DNA of 6,599 bases from contig CAZXRA010000044.1 in the NCBI GenBank assembly GCA_964643485.1, forward strand, positions 1 to 6,599, written 5' to 3'. The position numbers were made by a program, and so were the translations under genes. This DNA comes from Iamia sp964643485. Its GTDB lineage: Bacteria > Actinomycetota > Acidimicrobiia > Acidimicrobiales > Iamiaceae. Shown here one piece after another: positions 4,878-6,599 of this stretch. Under the pieces are notes generated by a model. That model ran no database searches. It saw nothing but the letters and a program-made list of their open reading frames with translations, and was not told the DNA's origin. Positions within the stretch are counted from its first letter, which is position 1. Each line of letters starts with the position of its first letter.

Positions 4878-6049
4878 CGGGTCAGCTCGGTCTGGGTGAA
4901 CGGGGTCTCTTCGCTGGGGGCGTCGCCCATGCGGACAGCCACGATGCCCTCCGACGGGATCACCGCCACGATCTGGCTGAACAGGCCCAGGGCCCAGAAG
5001 ATGTCCTCCGGGGCGCCCGGCGCCATCTGGGCCTCCTCGGCCCCTTCGGTGTCGTCCCCGGACACGGCGACGGTGGGCGCGGCCTGGCGGCCTGCCCGGT
5101 TGAGCCACCACAGGTAGCCGTACCCGGCGTTGAGCTCGGTGGACGACCGCCCCGTGGCCGCTTCGACGAACTCTGACGACACGACCTGCTCGCCGTCCCA
5201 CATCCCGCCCCGCAGGAACAGGTAGCCGAAGCGAGCCAGGTTGAGGCAGGTGGTCTGGAGGCCCATGAAGGTGAGCGTGTTGCCGGCCGGGTCGGTGGTC
5301 ATCTCCGACTGGTCCATCCCGATCGGCTCCAACAGGCGCTCCGCCGCGAAGTCCTTGGGCTCCTCGCCGGTGGCCTCCGACAGCACGTCGTCGAGGGTCT
5401 GGATGGCCGAGTTGTTGTAGGCCCACACCTCGCCGGGTGGGTCGGGCTGGCCCAGGTCGATGGCGAAGGCCGTCTTGTCGGGTGAGCCGATCATCTCGCC
5501 GTAGTCGATGCCGAGGCTCCACTCCCGGCCCGAGTCGTTGCTCACCAGGTTCTCCACCGTGACGGCGGCGGCCGGCGTGTCCTTCCAGGCGGGGATGTAC
5601 TCGGAGGCCGAGTCGGTGAGGGCCAGGTCGCCGTCGTCCTGGGCGATGCCGACCAATGTGCTGCTGATCGACTTGGTGACCGAGAAGGCTTCGCGGGGCG
5701 TCTCGGCATCGGCGCCGCCCCAGTAGCGCTCGTCCACCACCACTCCGTCCTTGACGATGGCGAGGCACGACGAGCTGGCCGCCTCGGCCTGGTCGGCCAG
5801 GCGCTCGAGGGCATCGGTGTCGAAGCCTCGGCTGATCGCCGGCGCCGACTCCCACTCGTCGCCGGGGTAGACCCAGTCCTCGCTACCCGGCTCGCCGGCC
5901 TCGGTGGAGCCGGTGCCATCGCCGATCGCCGCCGCTCCGTCGGGGGAGGGAGTGGCGTCGTCGCCGTCGTCGTCGGACGAGCACGCCGTGGCCACGAGGC
6001 CGAGGGCCACGACGAGGGCCAGCAGGCGGCGGGTGGGTCGGTGCGGCAT
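4850..6049 (-). CDS. Lipoprotein serine hydrolase, beta-lactamase/class C (S12-like) fold
   Basis: A 399-residue exported protein. The N-terminus has MPHRPTRR, a hydrophobic core and VATAC, so Cys23 is the likely lipid-modified residue. Residues 24-60 form an acidic, Gly/Ser-rich linker. The catalytic domain follows: SVTKS with Ser123 nucleophile and Lys126 (SxxK), WAYNNSA with Tyr211 and Asn213 (YxN), and a C-terminal FWALGLFSQIVAVIPSEG segment in the place where this family has the third (KTG/HxG-like) motif. LARFGYLFLRGGMWDGEQVV and YGYLWWLNR are also typical of the class C-related group. Members include esterases, D-amino-acid peptidases and penicillin-binding-type enzymes; the substrate cannot be told from sequence, and resistance should not be assumed. 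ATG at 6049 is chosen because AGGGGA lies seven bases before it and it gives a proper signal peptide. It lies 85 bases after the DUF2207-like gene on the same strand. Confidence 0.92.
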   Translation of the reverse strand: MPHRPTRRLLALVVALGLVATACSSDDDGDDATPSPDGAAAIGDGTGSTEAGEPGSEDWVYPGDEWESAPAISRGFDTDALERLADQAEAASSSCLAIVKDGVVVDERYWGGADAETPREAFSVTKSISSTLVGIAQDDGDLALTDSASEYIPAWKDTPAAAVTVENLVSNDSGREWSLGIDYGEMIGSPDKTAFAIDLGQPDPPGEVWAYNNSAIQTLDDVLSEATGEEPKDFAAERLLEPIGMDQSEMTTDPAGNTLTFMGLQTTCLNLARFGYLFLRGGMWDGEQVVSSEFVEAATGRSSTELNAGYGYLWWLNRAGRQAAPTVAVSGDDTEGAEEAQMAPGAPEDIFWALGLFSQIVAVIPSEGIVAVRMGDAPSEETPFTQTELTRGVLDAVTG

Positions 6050-6056
6050 CGGTCGG

Positions 6057-6062
6057 TCCCCT
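6057..6062 (-). promoter_or_regulatory. Ribosome binding site AGGGGA
   Basis: AGGGGA, seven bases before the ATG at 6049, decides the start of the lipoprotein hydrolase against in-frame codons further upstream. It is one of the few clear Shine-Dalgarno sites in the window, so this gene is translated from a leader, unlike the leaderless genes at 3041-3817. Confidence 0.7.
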
Positions 6063-6079
6063 GGTCCCTCGTCGGACGT

Positions 6080-6130
6080 GTGCCGGTCGTCGGCACCCCA
6101 GCCTGGCACGAGTTCGCACGACCCGTGCAA
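6080..6130 (-). promoter_or_regulatory. Candidate promoter with downstream hairpin
   Basis: On the - strand TTGCAC (6130-6125) and CAGGCT (6105-6100) are 19 bases apart and could be -35 and -10 elements for the lipoprotein hydrolase; the -10 has C in the first position. Just after them, a 6-bp stem GTGCCG/CGGCAC with a 5-base loop (6080-6096) would lie at the start of the leader. The long spacer makes this a weak call. Confidence 0.25.
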
Positions 6131-6134
6131 CCTC

Positions 6135-6599
6135 TCACCAGCTCCCGCCGCCGCCTCCCCCTCCACCGCCACCGGAGAAGCCGCCCCCCGAGAAGCCCCC
6201 GGCCCCGGAGCCCGAGCTCGACGGCGGGGTGGTGGTGGAGCTGAAGCTCGACGCGTACAGGGCGGGCATCAGGATGTAGCTGGAGGCGAGCTGGTCGGGC
6301 GGCGGCACCGAGGAGGCGGCCAGGGCGTTGTTCCAGGCATCGGCCTCGTCGAGGGCCACGGCCCAGGCCGAGTACTCCCGGAGGAGACCGTTCTGCCAGG
6401 CCCACTCGACGTGTTGGGCCTCGCTGTCGTGCAGGAACCGGCGGACCGACTCGGTGCGCAGGGCGATGGCCGAGCCCCGGGCGCTCAGGCTGCGGGTGAG
6501 GACGGAGTAGACGACGAGGGCGACGACGCCCGGCACCAGGAGGGCCAGGGCGACGGCGGCGAATGCGCTCTGCAGGCCGAAGAGGGCGGCGCCCCCGCC
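6135..6599 (-). CDS. DUF2207-type membrane protein, C-terminal end only
   Basis: The frame is open to the right edge, so the N-terminal part lies outside the window; 154 codons are visible. Counting from the first visible codon, a membrane helix covers about residues 5-33 (to VVYSVL). A cytoplasmic segment follows, with SVRRFLHDSEAQHVEWAW, LREYSAWAVALDEADAWNN and ALAAS, which matches the C-terminal part of DUF2207 proteins, where a similar stretch reads 'YLPYAiALG..drW'. The protein then has a Ser/Thr/Pro-rich patch and ends in GGGFSGGG, a run of glycines and a final Ser-Trp, as many members of this family do. The role of DUF2207 proteins is not established; they are predicted membrane proteins, sometimes next to envelope genes. 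The downstream lipoprotein hydrolase on the same strand starts 85 bases later and may share its transcript. Confidence 0.8.
   Translation of the reverse strand, partial: GGGAALFGLQSAFAAVALALLVPGVVALVVYSVLTRSLSARGSAIALRTESVRRFLHDSEAQHVEWAWQNGLLREYSAWAVALDEADAWNNALAASSVPPPDQLASSYILMPALYASSFSSTTTPPSSSGSGAGGFSGGGFSGGGGGGGGGGSW

Noticed and set aside
4824..5855. Long alternative frame on the same strand as the serine hydrolase
   Set aside because: It is Arg/Gly/Pro-rich and overlaps the SxxK and YxN motifs carried by the other frame, so it is a frame shadow.
6050..6172. Extension of the lipoprotein hydrolase to an upstream start at 6172
   Set aside because: It would overlap the end of the DUF2207-like gene and bury the signal peptide behind 41 unrelated residues; the AGGGGA site marks 6049.
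1..6599. tRNA, rRNA, CRISPR array, insertion sequence ends or riboswitch
   Set aside because: I looked for cloverleaf segments, regularly spaced direct repeats, terminal inverted repeats with a transposase, and structured leaders, and found none that could be supported.

Overview
The window is very GC-rich, uses GTG starts freely, and has several genes whose start codon sits 6 to 8 nt after a TANNNT hexamer, the spacing expected for leaderless transcripts. With an HNH endonuclease of the DUF222/13E12 type, this points to a high-GC actinomycete, perhaps an Acidimicrobiia-like chromosome. The taxon is an inference from style, not a marker-gene result. Nothing indicates a phage, plasmid, CRISPR array or tRNA/rRNA gene, and genes fill almost all of the window.

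Layout. (1) 1-864, +: 3' part of a DUF222-HNH endonuclease that enters from the left edge. (2) 938-1174, -: a 78-residue protein with a probable SH3/tudor-like barrel, convergent to gene 1 and divergent from gene 3. (3) 1280-2044, +: ribonuclease HII (rnhB) with all catalytic motifs. (4) 2056-2943, -: a membrane-anchored protein with an extracytoplasmic alpha/beta domain and a long proline-rich tail, convergent to rnhB across a hairpin. (5) 3041-4845, +: four tightly packed genes: a four-helix membrane protein built from a duplicated two-helix unit, a stand-alone Nfu N-terminal-type domain protein, an 81-residue protein with an Ada-like metal-site pattern, and an alpha/beta hydrolase with glycine where the nucleophilic serine should be. 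(6) 4850-6049, -: a lipoprotein serine hydrolase of the beta-lactamase/class C fold. (7) 6135-6599, -: the C-terminal end of a DUF2207-type membrane protein with a glycine-rich tail, cut by the right edge.

The genes do not form one obvious pathway. rnhB removes RNA from DNA in genome maintenance, the Nfu-type protein may relate to Fe-S metabolism, and the two left-strand genes at the right end are envelope proteins. No new defence or mobile system is visible. The points most worth following are the gap-free internal duplication in the small membrane protein, the serine-less hydrolase, the Ada-like small protein, and the consistent leaderless promoter architecture, including a -10 box that contains the upstream gene's stop codon.
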